Positions 16,499-24,651 are shown, counted from the stretch's first letter. The stretch is DNA of 64,000 nucleotides from Pseudoduganella flava (GCF_007830495.1 NZ_VLKW01000004.1:62001-126000); one strand, 5' to 3'. Numbers and translations: made by a program. Notes: generated from the letters alone by a model not told the origin.

Positions 16499-17221
16499 TT
16501 TTTCGATTCATCGTCGGTTCCCGCTCCGGGGACCATCACCGCGACCTCCGTTGTCCGGTTCGCTGAACTTGTCAAAAAGACCGCAACAAGTGCGACAGCA
16601 TCATCCCGGAAACGGAAAAATGCAGCGCGAAAGAAGCTGAGTTGTGTCATCAAAGAACAAAGTCGGTTTGCAAAAGTTGCCGACCTCCGTGCCGTAGCGT
16701 TGACGCTGACCTATGGCGACGTAGCGGACTTCTCGCCAAAGCACATCAGCGCGTTTCTCAATCGCGTGCGCCGAACGCTCAAACGCATGGGTTTCCTCCT
16801 GCCATATGCTTGGGTATTAGAATGCGCCAGCCATCTGCACTACCACCTTATCGTATGGATACCGCGTGGCTACAAGCTCGACCAGTCCAAATTGTCGAGA
16901 TGGTGGCCTTGGGGCAGCACTTGGGTAGAGAGCTGCCGCAGCGTCAAGGCCTGGGGGCGCTACATGGCCAAGTTTGTCAGCATCACTAAGCTGCCGAAAT
17001 CTGCGCGCCTGTACGGTTACGGCGGGCTGGATGACGGCGGAAGAATGGCAGTGTCACGTGCAGCCTTGCCGCGCTGGCTTTTGGCATTGCTGCCAGCCGG
17101 GCATCGTGTCTGCCGTTGTCCAGGCGGCGGCTGGGTGGATACGGAAACTGCGGAAGTTCATAAGTCCCCGTATATCTGGACGCCCCGCGGAGCTATGCTC
17201 TTATCGCCCAAATCGCAGTGA
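16496..17221 (+). CDS. HUH-endonuclease replication initiator (rolling-circle type Rep)
   Basis: 241 residues. The three HUH motifs are in order: AVALTLTYG (motif 1, about residues 67-74), HLHYHLIVW (motif 2, metal ligands His115 and His117), and WGRYMAKF (motif 3, nucleophile Tyr156 with Lys159). A single Tyr makes it a Y1 enzyme like plasmid, inovirus and IS200-type Reps. The N-terminus is basic (RKRKNAARKK), and the C-terminus has a Cys-rich patch (CRCPGGG). The ATG at 16496 is preferred over the GTG two codons earlier because GAGG lies seven bases before it. It implies that part of the island once replicated, or still does, by nicking one strand. Confidence 0.85.
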   Translation: MFFDSSSVPAPGTITATSVVRFAELVKKTATSATASSRKRKNAARKKLSCVIKEQSRFAKVADLRAVALTLTYGDVADFSPKHISAFLNRVRRTLKRMGFLLPYAWVLECASHLHYHLIVWIPRGYKLDQSKLSRWWPWGSTWVESCRSVKAWGRYMAKFVSITKLPKSARLYGYGGLDDGGRMAVSRAALPRWLLALLPAGHRVCRCPGGGWVDTETAEVHKSPYIWTPRGAMLLSPKSQ

Positions 17222-17286
17222 AGCGCTCAGGGCGGCTGCGGGGATGCAGCGTGAACGCGGCTATTTTAATACGTCGTCACGCCTTC

Positions 17287-17916
17287 CTATCCGAGCGTTA
17301 AACGGTCGCCATGGCTGACTTTTTGCAGGTAGAAAAGTTGAGGTAGTGGCTCAGAGTAGCCGCGTCGCCGAGCTTCTTGAAACAGCGACCAAGACTGGGC
17401 ACGTACCCCGTGGAAGCCTGGCTGTTTAGCGATTCGCTCAAGCGTCGCAGCCAATGCCGAGTAGTGGCGCCGGTTAGATTGGGAGGCCAGAAGTACGTGC
17501 AATTCCGTCATCGCCTCTTTGGGCCGCCGCCAAGTCCACGACGCACGTCCCTGTAAAGAGTGACGAACGAGTTCATATCCCAGCCAGCTCAGCCGGGGCT
17601 TCTCATCGACAAGCCGAAGCCTTTCCGATTCAAACCCGGCCCCATTCGTCGCCAGCAGCAGCCAGCGAACCTCGACCGCGTCCGCTGGCCAGTACATTAC
17701 CAGGACGGCGTTCGCGATGCCTTTCGACTTCCGGACTAGACGCTGCGCCGGCGAGCATCCAATCCCGTACAGCGCGTGGAATTTGTTCGCCAAAGTCTCG
17801 GCCTTGGCCGCGCTGACGGTTCCGAGGATGTAGTGGCGGTAGCCCTTCGGGACGCTGTCCAGCACGCGGCTGAGCGCAGCTGTTTTGCTGGGTGCGATTG
17901 GGGTCGATGGAAGCAT
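17287..17916 (-). CDS. Unknown protein, divergent from the candidate giant RNA
   Basis: 209 residues starting at the ATG at 17916, with AAGGA six bases upstream. The frame is open further, to 18090, but that stretch overlaps the RNA region. It is a basic soluble protein with no signal peptide. Visible blocks are SVPKGYRHYILGTVSAAKAETLANKFHALYG-like N-terminal sequence, AVLVMYWP, VRWLLLATN and RASWTWRRPKEAMTELHVLLAS. The Trp/Arg-rich centre suggests nucleic acid binding. I recognise no family. It sits tail to tail with the Rep gene (65-base gap) and head to head with the RNA, so the three may form one module. Confidence 0.7.
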   Translation of the reverse strand: MLPSTPIAPSKTAALSRVLDSVPKGYRHYILGTVSAAKAETLANKFHALYGIGCSPAQRLVRKSKGIANAVLVMYWPADAVEVRWLLLATNGAGFESERLRLVDEKPRLSWLGYELVRHSLQGRASWTWRRPKEAMTELHVLLASQSNRRHYSALAATLERIAKQPGFHGVRAQSWSLFQEARRRGYSEPLPQLFYLQKVSHGDRLTLG

Positions 17917-18039
17917 GGGAGTCCTTGTCAAGGTGATACCCGGTATAGCGAAAATCCGCGCGAATAGGATGTCATTGGGGTTGGCGGGGATGAGACGTAA
18001 TGATGTTCCGTGCGCGAGCACGGCAATCACGCTATACAG

Positions 18040-19096
18040 GGATGTGGAAACAAATATCTGCAAGGGAATGAGCCCGGCGAAAGCCGGCATGACTCGCGTG
18101 TACGGCCGTCCGCTCGGTGAGCCTTCGAAGAGGGTTCACCGAGCGGACCGCCAACTGCAAACACACACGCCCGAAAGGGCACGTCGGGGCGCCACCCCGA
18201 CAGGTTCCAGGCCGCCATCCTGGGACCAAGCAAACGCTGTAGCCGCGTGCTCTTAATGGAGCTGGCGCGGCTGCGATGGGCGCTGGAGGGTGCAACTCCC
18301 TCTTTCGACCCAATCCAGCTGGCGACTCGCCGGCAGAGGTTGGGCGACCATGAAACGGCGCCGGGAAGGAAATGTCCCGGTGTCCTGGTTGAGTGCGAAA
18401 GTCGGTGAAAGCCCGACCTGTGGGACGTATCGAGAGAGCGTAACGCATGCCGCACAGGATGGCTTCTGAGGCCGTGGTGACACGGCAGGGCTGCAAGGGG
18501 AAGCCTGGCGCAGCTAGCACCTGGAGAAAGCCAGGGCTGATGGATAGCTCAAACCTGTAACCGCGCCCAGAAAGGGTGCGTTGCGGAGCAACGTAGGGCC
18601 ATAAGCACTGAGCTGTGGTTCGTAGTCGATGATGCAAGCGGTGAGTAAACGAAGGGCTCTGGAACATCGCCTCGTTGAAATCTACGTGAAAGCCGGAATG
18701 GCTAGCCGTTTTGCTGAGACAGTGGCGCTGCGTTGCGTAGTAGCTTCAATCTAAATGGGGAGCCTCTTTCTCGACCGTATGAACTGGCATCCTACGGGAA
18801 GACAGGAAGAGGGGGAGACTGACTGACTAGGGTTTGACTCATTGCGCGATACGACCGAAGCGTATGAGAAGCCATGAAAGTGGCATCACGGTTGGCACCG
18901 TGTTCCGAAAGGTTGGAGCGTTTGCGAAAGCGTGTGAATGGACTTGGCGGTCCGTTGTAGTGATGTGCCGACCTTCCCGCTTGGCGGCGGGAAGGTTGAC
19001 CTCTGACCTTGGCCGGTCAGACAGCGAAATAGGCAATATCAGCAGAAATTATTCAACTAAAGACCGGGCGTCATGCTCGTCACCCGGTCTTTTTAA
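18040..19096 (+). ncRNA. Candidate giant structured noncoding RNA (about 1.05 kb)
   Basis: No credible coding frame exists on either strand, yet the plus strand folds into a dense series of local hairpins and ends in a strong intrinsic terminator (19059-19094). Stems seen by eye: 18073-18088 (GAAA loop); 13 bp at 18108-18120/18136-18148; GCCC-GAAA-GGGC at 18169-18180; 18183-18189/18195-18201; 18203-18211/18219-18227; 18241-18247/18266-18272; 18361-18366/18375-18380; 18401-18417; CCTGG-AGAAAG-CCAGG at 18520-18535; CGTTGC-GGA-GCAACG at 18579-18593; 18849-18865; 18871-18884; 18887-18902; 10 bp at 18971-18996; 19003-19020. The repeated GAAA and GAAAG loops recall large ornate RNAs (GOLLD, ROOL, OLE) and group II introns, but I found no domain V, no reverse transcriptase and no match I can name. 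The 5' end is an estimate. Confidence 0.7.
19059..19094 (+). terminator. Intrinsic terminator of the giant RNA
   Basis: Stem GACCGGG / CCCGGTC, flanked by AAA and TTTTT, with a loop of about 14 bases. Confidence 0.9.
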
Positions 19097-19107
19097 AGCA
19101 ACTAGCA

Positions 19108-19128
19108 AAGAAGTCTTGCAGACTTCTT
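19108..19128. terminator. Perfect 9-bp hairpin between the giant RNA and the next gene
   Basis: AAGAAGTCT-TGC-AGACTTCTT, with no T-run on the plus strand. It may end the convergent minus-strand gene or act as an RNA stop. Confidence 0.4.
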
Positions 19129-19165
19129 CACCCCTATAAATCCAGTTAATTAGCTTATAACCGCA

Positions 19166-19867
19166 TTACGCAGGAATCTTAAAGGTAAAATGTTTGTTAG
19201 CGGCTTCAGGTTGGATGTGCCACACGGCCGCAGTATATGCACTTGCCGTAGGGTCTTTAGGAATCTGGGTTCCTGTTCCACAAACAAACGAGCGTGGATA
19301 CTTAACGTGCGGATAAGCACTCATCTTTTTGTGAAGTGCTGGACCGAAATCTCGTTTTGGAGACTGGACATTCACAGATGTTCGACCATTCCCATTAAGT
19401 CCTAAAACCGGTGATGGCTTGCCTCTACTTGTTTTTGGATTCAGTGGTGCAGATGAGAGCATTTTGTCCACGGTTGCACGTGTACCAGCCAAAATAAATA
19501 GCGCGTCACAGCCATAATAATGTGCGGCCAACTCTAAGCGGACACAATCCCAAACTACGGATGCTACCGAAACACCTTTTGCACCTGCCCATTTAGTTTC
19601 GACGACGAGAGTGATTTGGCCACTTTCTTCAACTACAAAATCCAGCTGAAGCGGTCTACCGTCAGCCCCAGGCAGAGCAAGAACAGGATGATTATGTTCG
19701 GCCAAAACTTTCCCTGGCGTATTAGCCGCAAGGATTTGAGCGATTGGTAGTGCAAGATACCTTTCGCTGAACAAATCATCTCGGCGGCATTGATGTTCAA
19801 ACGTCAGCCACGATGAGAGCCCTTCGGATATCGACTTTCTTAACGTAAGCTTTTTGTCCACAGTCAT
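19166..19867 (-). CDS. Orphan PD-(D/E)XK-like nuclease, possible defence protein
   Basis: 233 residues. A nuclease-type core is visible: LQLDFVVEESGQITLVVETKW gives Asp76 followed 14 residues later by Glu90-x-Lys92 on predicted beta strands, the spacing of PD-(D/E)XK enzymes. The N-terminal helical part (ISEGLSSWLTFEHQCRRDDLFSE) and the basic C-terminal half (KRDFGPALHKKM) are unrecognised. No methylase partner is adjacent on this side, although an R-M pair lies 500 bases away. Function is inferred only from the motif. Confidence 0.6.
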   Translation of the reverse strand: MTVDKKLTLRKSISEGLSSWLTFEHQCRRDDLFSERYLALPIAQILAANTPGKVLAEHNHPVLALPGADGRPLQLDFVVEESGQITLVVETKWAGAKGVSVASVVWDCVRLELAAHYYGCDALFILAGTRATVDKMLSSAPLNPKTSRGKPSPVLGLNGNGRTSVNVQSPKRDFGPALHKKMSAYPHVKYPRSFVCGTGTQIPKDPTASAYTAAVWHIQPEAANKHFTFKIPA

Positions 19868-20042
19868 TTGTGTAATTATAAGTTATGTGGCAGTATGGCA
19901 CGAAAAGCAATGGCGCATTCCCTTTGCTGCCAACTTTCGCCGTCTAAATTTTCTATAGAAAAAACGTCGCAGTATGAGTGGTGTAAATTTCTATAACATA
20001 AAAATCTAATTCTTACCTATCCGCTATCCGAACTTTAAACAC
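19868..20042. other. AT-rich intergenic stretch
   Basis: A 175-base spacer with A/T-rich tracts, probably the promoter region of the minus-strand gene ending at 19166. No supported gene is seen. Confidence 0.4.
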
Positions 20043-20249
20043 CTAGAATTTCAGTGTTTCTGATGACGTACAAGAGCGTCTTCTTATATTTGGTTCTGCG
20101 AGTACACGTACTATCACAGAGAATGGCGCTCCACGTGCACTCATCAAACGCGCTGTCTGCTGTCGAGCGCACAGCCCAACTTTTTGAAGCACTTCTTCCA
20201 TACTTGCGGCTAAAGCCGTGTTTGGACGCCCTGGCTGTTCGACTGGCAT
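20043..20249 (-). CDS. Small unknown protein downstream of the restriction gene
   Basis: 68 residues behind an excellent GGGAGG four bases before the ATG. The body is RPNTALAASMEEVLQKVG, CARQQTARLMSARGAPF, SVIVRVLAEP, which has a helix-turn-helix-like rhythm. It follows the endonuclease gene by about 120 bases on the same strand and could be a small regulator of the system. The opposite-strand frame at 20054-20317 has no ribosome binding site and is judged a shadow. Confidence 0.5.
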   Translation of the reverse strand: MPVEQPGRPNTALAASMEEVLQKVGLCARQQTARLMSARGAPFSVIVRVLAEPNIRRRSCTSSETLKF

Positions 20250-20371
20250 GCTACCTCCCGCTGAAAACGAGTGACAAGCCTATCGAGTATCCGTCATCGC
20301 TCTTTGAAGTGCGCTAAATATTGTAACTTCTATCTCACATGTTTTTTGCTGATGGGTAAGTTTGGTTACCG

Positions 20372-21313
20372 TTATGACTTAGTCGAATTGATAAAATCTT
20401 TAAGGTCTTCCAAACGGTGTTCCCAAATTATCATTATAGGAGTTCTTTGAGCATCTTGAACGTATTCTGGCTTGTAAACGCCCCGCAAAGCAGCGGCAGT
20501 CAACACTTGGGCGCCAAACTGCAAATTCCAGTTTTCAGCATCTTTTATGACTTCTTTGTTCAGACGTTTGCGGCTGTTAATCTCGGAGTTCGAACTCTTA
20601 CACTCAAGCGCTAAACGCCGCCGGTCATAGAGACCGATGATGCAATCGCCGTTGTCATGACCGAGAGTCGCGGCTACCATGTACTCGCCCGCTTTTGGAA
20701 GGTCTTCAGCGTGCATAATTGGCGTGCGTGGGGTTGGCACACGTGTAAAACCTAGCGCGTCCAGCAATCGTACGATGGCCCCCTCAAGTTCCCCCCGTTC
20801 GTCACCTCGTCGCTTCGTCAGCACGCGCTGGCACGTAGCAATTACTGTAGTCGCTCTCTTGGCAAAGTCCAGTTCTTCTGCTGTTGGAACCGTACCAGCG
20901 GCTATCCATGGGAATCGCTTAGGGTCGATAGTCTGACGAATCAGTTCAACGAGTTCCTCAGCAAATTGTTGGTCTTTACGGATAGCCGTACCATTGACGC
21001 TGCGGCACATGACAGTATCAAGGTCATCTTCTGAAATGGGCGGCGCCATCAAATACCGTAGGGCAGTATTGAAGGCAGAGTTGCGAACAATTGTCGCTAA
21101 TTCAAAGCGGTCAGTTGGTGTGGCCAGTAGCGTCGGCAGTCTATCGATGACGTATTCCGCTGCTGTCTGAGCGCCCGTAAACTCTGCCAAATAGTCCCCC
21201 AATGGCTCCTTCATGCGCCTAAGACGAAACAGCCTTGTCGATTCTCGGCAATCTTCCTTTATCTCTGCGTCTGTAAAAACTTTGCCCCGGTTAATGCCTC
21301 CCCGCGCAGCCAT
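20372..21313 (-). CDS. Type II restriction endonuclease, XamI-like
   Basis: 313 residues. From memory the sequence fits the XamI family (prototype cuts GTCGAC): RNSAFNTALRYLMAPPISEDDL in the N-terminal half and ALECKSSNSEINSRKRLN in the C-terminal half. The latter holds a PD-(D/E)XK site with Asp223, Glu237 and Lys239. Its ATG overlaps the last base of the methyltransferase gene (TAATG), so the cut enzyme is translated only after its protector. The specificity is inferred from family resemblance only. Confidence 0.75.
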   Translation of the reverse strand: MAARGGINRGKVFTDAEIKEDCRESTRLFRLRRMKEPLGDYLAEFTGAQTAAEYVIDRLPTLLATPTDRFELATIVRNSAFNTALRYLMAPPISEDDLDTVMCRSVNGTAIRKDQQFAEELVELIRQTIDPKRFPWIAAGTVPTAEELDFAKRATTVIATCQRVLTKRRGDERGELEGAIVRLLDALGFTRVPTPRTPIMHAEDLPKAGEYMVAATLGHDNGDCIIGLYDRRRLALECKSSNSEINSRKRLNKEVIKDAENWNLQFGAQVLTAAALRGVYKPEYVQDAQRTPIMIIWEHRLEDLKDFINSTKS

Positions 21314-22950
21314 TAAAACACACCCCTAGCAAGTAATTCTGCGCTCGGAATTTGAAGTCGGCCGACCTCGCTCGGCTCGAATTTGGTAAGGCCACCTGCG
21401 TAGACTCGTCCGGAGTTTTGGCTGATGTTGGTGTTTAACCAAGCGACCAACTGCTCTACTGATTCATCAGGTAGCTGAACCTTCGGGTAAAGTCCGTGAG
21501 CAACGTTGATGATTCGAGCGCCGGCAGTATTGACCGCGAACACCGGTGGCCGACGCCCCATATACGTCACAACAATTTGCGGCGCTGGCTTCGTCATATC
21601 GACACGCCACCAAGGTTTGCGATGCTCAGCAATCCATCCTTTATCTGCATTCTCCGCCTTTGCCCAGTCAAGGAATTCTTGAATAGCCAGAAATTTTTCA
21701 CGTTCAAGCTCGTCAAGGGCAGCAGGGAGAGCGATAACGCGACGAAGCGCTTCTACGTCATCAATTCGGCCACCTGCATGAATGATGTCAGCCGCATCGG
21801 TAATCGTAGGGACGAGGTACTCTTCAGGCAGACCAAATCGGTTGTCTTTCGTCACCCATACGCTGTTCTTACCTGTGACCTGACCCCGACTGACTTTGAA
21901 AAGGTCGCTGAGGTTGATGAACTCTTCGTTTCTTACGATTTCTTGGTTCCTGAGCAAGATAGACCAACTACGCTCTGCTTTAGCAGCGACCTTGTTGGCG
22001 AAATGGCCCCCAGTAAGGTCCAGAAGCTGCTCAAGTCTGTCAATCTTTTTGAATTCAATATCAGTATCTGCCGACCCTGGCTCGAAACACGTGATACATG
22101 CTGAAACCATTGCATCGCCAAATACTGGCACCTCTGGAGCAACAACAAAAACTGCCCTGCCGCCTAGTCCGTTGGTCATCAAATCACGCATCGATTGGCC
22201 GTAGTTGACGTCGAGCCACTCCGCAGCAGTGATAAAGCAACCCAAGTCCCCGGGACGAGACAGTGCTAGCGTTTTGACGAAAAAATGGAGGTGAAGCCCT
22301 GCCAACTTACTTGAAGCGTGACCAAGGCGCTTTAGGCTATCGCTATACCACTCCTTCCACTCTGGCGCAATGTCGTGATGTCGAACATACGGCGGATTAC
22401 CGATAAACAGCGTTCGGCCTTCAATAGGTTCAAGTTGTAACGCGCGGAAGTCACCGATGCGTATGTCTAAACGGTCAGCCAAGCCAAGTGCTGTTGCGTT
22501 CGCGCGGAGTAGCAGGGCTACCAGCGGGTCCATTTCGGAGGCGACACCAGTTGCTTGCAAGTTTTGCCGCAGGCCGTGCAGGACATAACGTCCCGTCCCC
22601 GCACCTGGGTCAACAATGCGAGCAAAGTTACCTTGAGCGGCTGCCCATGCAAACATGCCGAGAACAGCCTCTACAGGAGTGAACGTTTGCCCGGCCCCGC
22701 GTCGTTGCTCTGGCGAACGGATAGCACAATAGGCCGCGCCCAGCGGGTCGGTTCCTTCCACAATGGAAGCGCGAGTAAGCTCTACTAACTCGTCGCTAAC
22801 TACCTTGGCATGCTGGGCAACTACGTCCTGTTCGGTTGGCGACAGAACGGTGCTGGTGACGAGCCTACTCGCTACGGACACAAGCGTTGAAAGGTCAAGA
22901 AGAGCGTCAAGTTTTGCTGCGACGTTATGCGCAAGTAATTCGGTTGTCAT
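21313..22950 (-). CDS. N6-adenine DNA methyltransferase of the R-M system
   Basis: 545 residues of the gamma type. GQTFTP (residues 87-92) is motif X, IVDPGAGTGRY (112-122) is the SAM-binding motif I, and IGNPPYVRH (183-191) is catalytic motif IV (NPPY). The C-terminal 250 residues form the target recognition domain, ending GRVYAGGLTKFEPSEVGRLQIP as in many Eco57I-like and TaqI-like enzymes. It methylates the site cut by the adjacent XamI-like endonuclease. A 1-base overlap couples the two genes, methylase first. Confidence 0.88.
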   Translation of the reverse strand: MTTELLAHNVAAKLDALLDLSTLVSVASRLVTSTVLSPTEQDVVAQHAKVVSDELVELTRASIVEGTDPLGAAYCAIRSPEQRRGAGQTFTPVEAVLGMFAWAAAQGNFARIVDPGAGTGRYVLHGLRQNLQATGVASEMDPLVALLLRANATALGLADRLDIRIGDFRALQLEPIEGRTLFIGNPPYVRHHDIAPEWKEWYSDSLKRLGHASSKLAGLHLHFFVKTLALSRPGDLGCFITAAEWLDVNYGQSMRDLMTNGLGGRAVFVVAPEVPVFGDAMVSACITCFEPGSADTDIEFKKIDRLEQLLDLTGGHFANKVAAKAERSWSILLRNQEIVRNEEFINLSDLFKVSRGQVTGKNSVWVTKDNRFGLPEEYLVPTITDAADIIHAGGRIDDVEALRRVIALPAALDELEREKFLAIQEFLDWAKAENADKGWIAEHRKPWWRVDMTKPAPQIVVTYMGRRPPVFAVNTAGARIINVAHGLYPKVQLPDESVEQLVAWLNTNISQNSGRVYAGGLTKFEPSEVGRLQIPSAELLARGVF

Positions 22951-23569
22951 CAGTAGTTCATCGAAGTTGTTCGCAAGGCAAGCTTAGACGCTAAGTCCAT
23001 CGTATGGTCCAGCCAAGCTGAGCTGTAAGAGGCATTGCATCGTTTGCAAGCTACGCGCGCACGCGCTCGCGCGAATCATAACCTACAGATGCATTTGACG
23101 GTAACTCATCATGAAGACTCACGGCTGGCATAGAACAAATAGCTGCGGCTGAGCACTGCACGTGAGATTGCCTGGTGGATACTATTGCTAACAAACTGTC
23201 ACTAGATGATGCGTCGATGGTGCAAAGCTCATCTCAAGCTTCGGGCACTTTAGCACGGCCTAACAGTGAGGCCAGAGCGCCGACCAGATGAGTTAGCCTC
23301 GGGCCGAGCCAGTGAGAGTGAATACGAACAAAAACCCGGGTGGTTCCGTTGCCGACCCGGGTCTTGCTAGCGGCAGAGCCGCGCTATTGCAGTCCTCTTA
23401 CGACGTAACTTCCTCGATGTGACACAGATTCGCAAGTTGCAAGCATTGCGAATGCCGATTGCATCGGAGGAGGCGAGCCTGCGGCCGCGCGACCGGAGGA
23501 GTGAGAGCCCAAGAAGCGAAGTCATGATGTTGAACTGGCCTGTTGTAATCGTATAGCTAATCCGCACGG
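22951..23569. other. Long intergenic region with a minus-strand terminator and a possible small RNA
   Basis: About 620 bases with no convincing protein gene. An alternating CG-rich tract lies near 23052-23074. The hairpin at 23334-23362 terminates minus-strand transcription. The 200 bases between it and the decayed gene could be a 3' untranslated region or a small RNA. Confidence 0.5.
23330..23362 (-). terminator. Intrinsic terminator reading leftwards
   Basis: Two copies of the palindrome ACCCGGGT form an 8-bp stem (23334-23341/23355-23362). On the minus strand it is followed by TTTTTG. Confidence 0.75.
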
Positions 23570-24033
23570 TCATCTTTTGCTTGGAGCGGTGCCATACATG
23601 TCCGCAGCGTGGCCGCAAGCGACCAATTCGGCTCGCTGCTCATTGCTTAGGTCACGCACCGCGTTGACTACTTCCCTCATTACAGCTGAGCGCGTTTTTG
23701 GGGCGGCCGCGAGGTCGTCTCGCAAGGTGTCGAGCAGGTCAAGTGCAGCGTCGAACGTACAAGCTTTCATCAACGGGTCAGTGTCGAATATTGAGATGTG
23801 CACCAGATACGGTTTGATGACGGCATCGATTTGTCAGGCATATGTGTCGGAGAGGCCAGCGAGCTTAACGAAGCGAGGCATCAGTCCTTTGCCGGCTATC
23901 TCTCGGAAACGTGCCGCATCGATGTGCTGTCGCATTAGCTGGGTATTGCACGGCAAAGAGAGGTGTCATTTAGCTGGACGTCACCGGGTTTGTACAGCAC
24001 GTCTAGTTCGTATGCGGTAGGGATGGAAGCCAT
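23570..24033 (-). pseudogene. Decayed gene of unknown function
   Basis: Three consecutive pieces look like one damaged reading frame. The first (24033-23935) starts at an ATG and encodes 32 residues including YELDVLYKPGDVQLNDT before a stop. A shift of frame near 23960 gives a continuation, LPCNTQLMRQHIDAARF, to an in-frame TGA at 23834-23836. Directly after that TGA the same frame continues as QIDAVIKPYLVHISIFDTD and ends at 23570 (LVACGHAADMYGTAPSKR). The last piece could still be translated from an internal ATG. The original family is not recognised. Confidence 0.5.
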
Positions 24034-24144
24034 CGGGGCAGGCTACTGCATGCTGTGTAATATGGGTAGTGGCTACGCCTACCATTCACTCGACATCGGT
24101 CGTTGCGATGTTACTTTCATCAACATAGATTTCAGGAGAACGAC

Positions 24145-24651
24145 GTGAGTACACAGATGGCAAACCCGTATCAGGGTATGGTTTCGTTTCAGCAAGCTCT
24201 ACGAGCTGGAGTCCTACAAGTGTATCCGGTGTTGAGTCACTCGAATTTGTACTCTTATGTTGATGTTCCGGCCCCTGGTGTAAAACGGATGACGTATGTG
24301 CGACTCGGCGAAGACCGTAGGACGGTAAGGGCGTTTGTCTCGTGCGTGATGAATGGCTACGTTGATGGTCACCCATGCATCGCTCTAGGCTATGCCGTGC
24401 CTGAAGGTATGCGCAACCAAGGTCTGGCAAGGAAAATTGTAAAAGATGCAATTAAGGACATAATTGTCCAAATAGGGCGTGCTGGTGCGAAGGCTGTGTA
24501 TGTCGAGTCAGTTGTTGATGTTGAAAACGTTTCGTCTCAGCGGGTTGCCGAAGTCGTTCTGGCAGTAGAACGTGAGAGCATCACCGATTCTGCCTCTGGG
24601 CGGCCGGCATATCGCTACACGAAACGATTCGATACTGCTACCGGGCGCTAG
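24145..24651 (+). CDS. GNAT-like acetyltransferase-fold protein
   Basis: 168 residues from a GTG at 24145 preceded by AGGAGA. An earlier in-frame ATG at 24103 lacks a binding site. The fold is suggested by ALGYAVPEGMRNQGLARKIVKDAI, which resembles the acetyl-CoA loop (Arg/Gln-x-x-Gly-x-Ala), followed by the strand AVYVESVVDVENVSSQRVAEVVL with the Asn typical of GNAT motif B. The substrate is unknown. It is the last gene before the right end of the island. Confidence 0.65.
   Translation: MSTQMANPYQGMVSFQQALRAGVLQVYPVLSHSNLYSYVDVPAPGVKRMTYVRLGEDRRTVRAFVSCVMNGYVDGHPCIALGYAVPEGMRNQGLARKIVKDAIKDIIVQIGRAGAKAVYVESVVDVENVSSQRVAEVVLAVERESITDSASGRPAYRYTKRFDTATGR

Noticed and set aside
17917..18090. 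Upstream extension of the 17287-17916 protein
   Set aside because: The ATG at 17916 has AAGGA six bases upstream, while the extension runs into the RNA region with no binding site.
18032..18667. Minus-strand open frames over the candidate RNA
   Set aside because: They are short, overlapping, without ribosome binding sites and composed of Arg/Ser/Pro-rich translations typical of hairpin-rich DNA. The terminator orientation supports the plus strand.
18040..19096. Group II intron
   Set aside because: Several GAAA-capped stems and a GUGAAAGCC-type loop are suggestive, but I found no GUGYG-type 5' end, no domain V fold and no intron-encoded protein. A search is needed to settle it.
18040..19096. 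Retron or diversity-generating element
   Set aside because: No reverse transcriptase gene in the window, so the structured RNA cannot be paired with one here.
20054..20317. Plus-strand frame of 87 codons
   Set aside because: Antisense to the small gene at 20043-20249, which has a much better ribosome binding site; no protein character.
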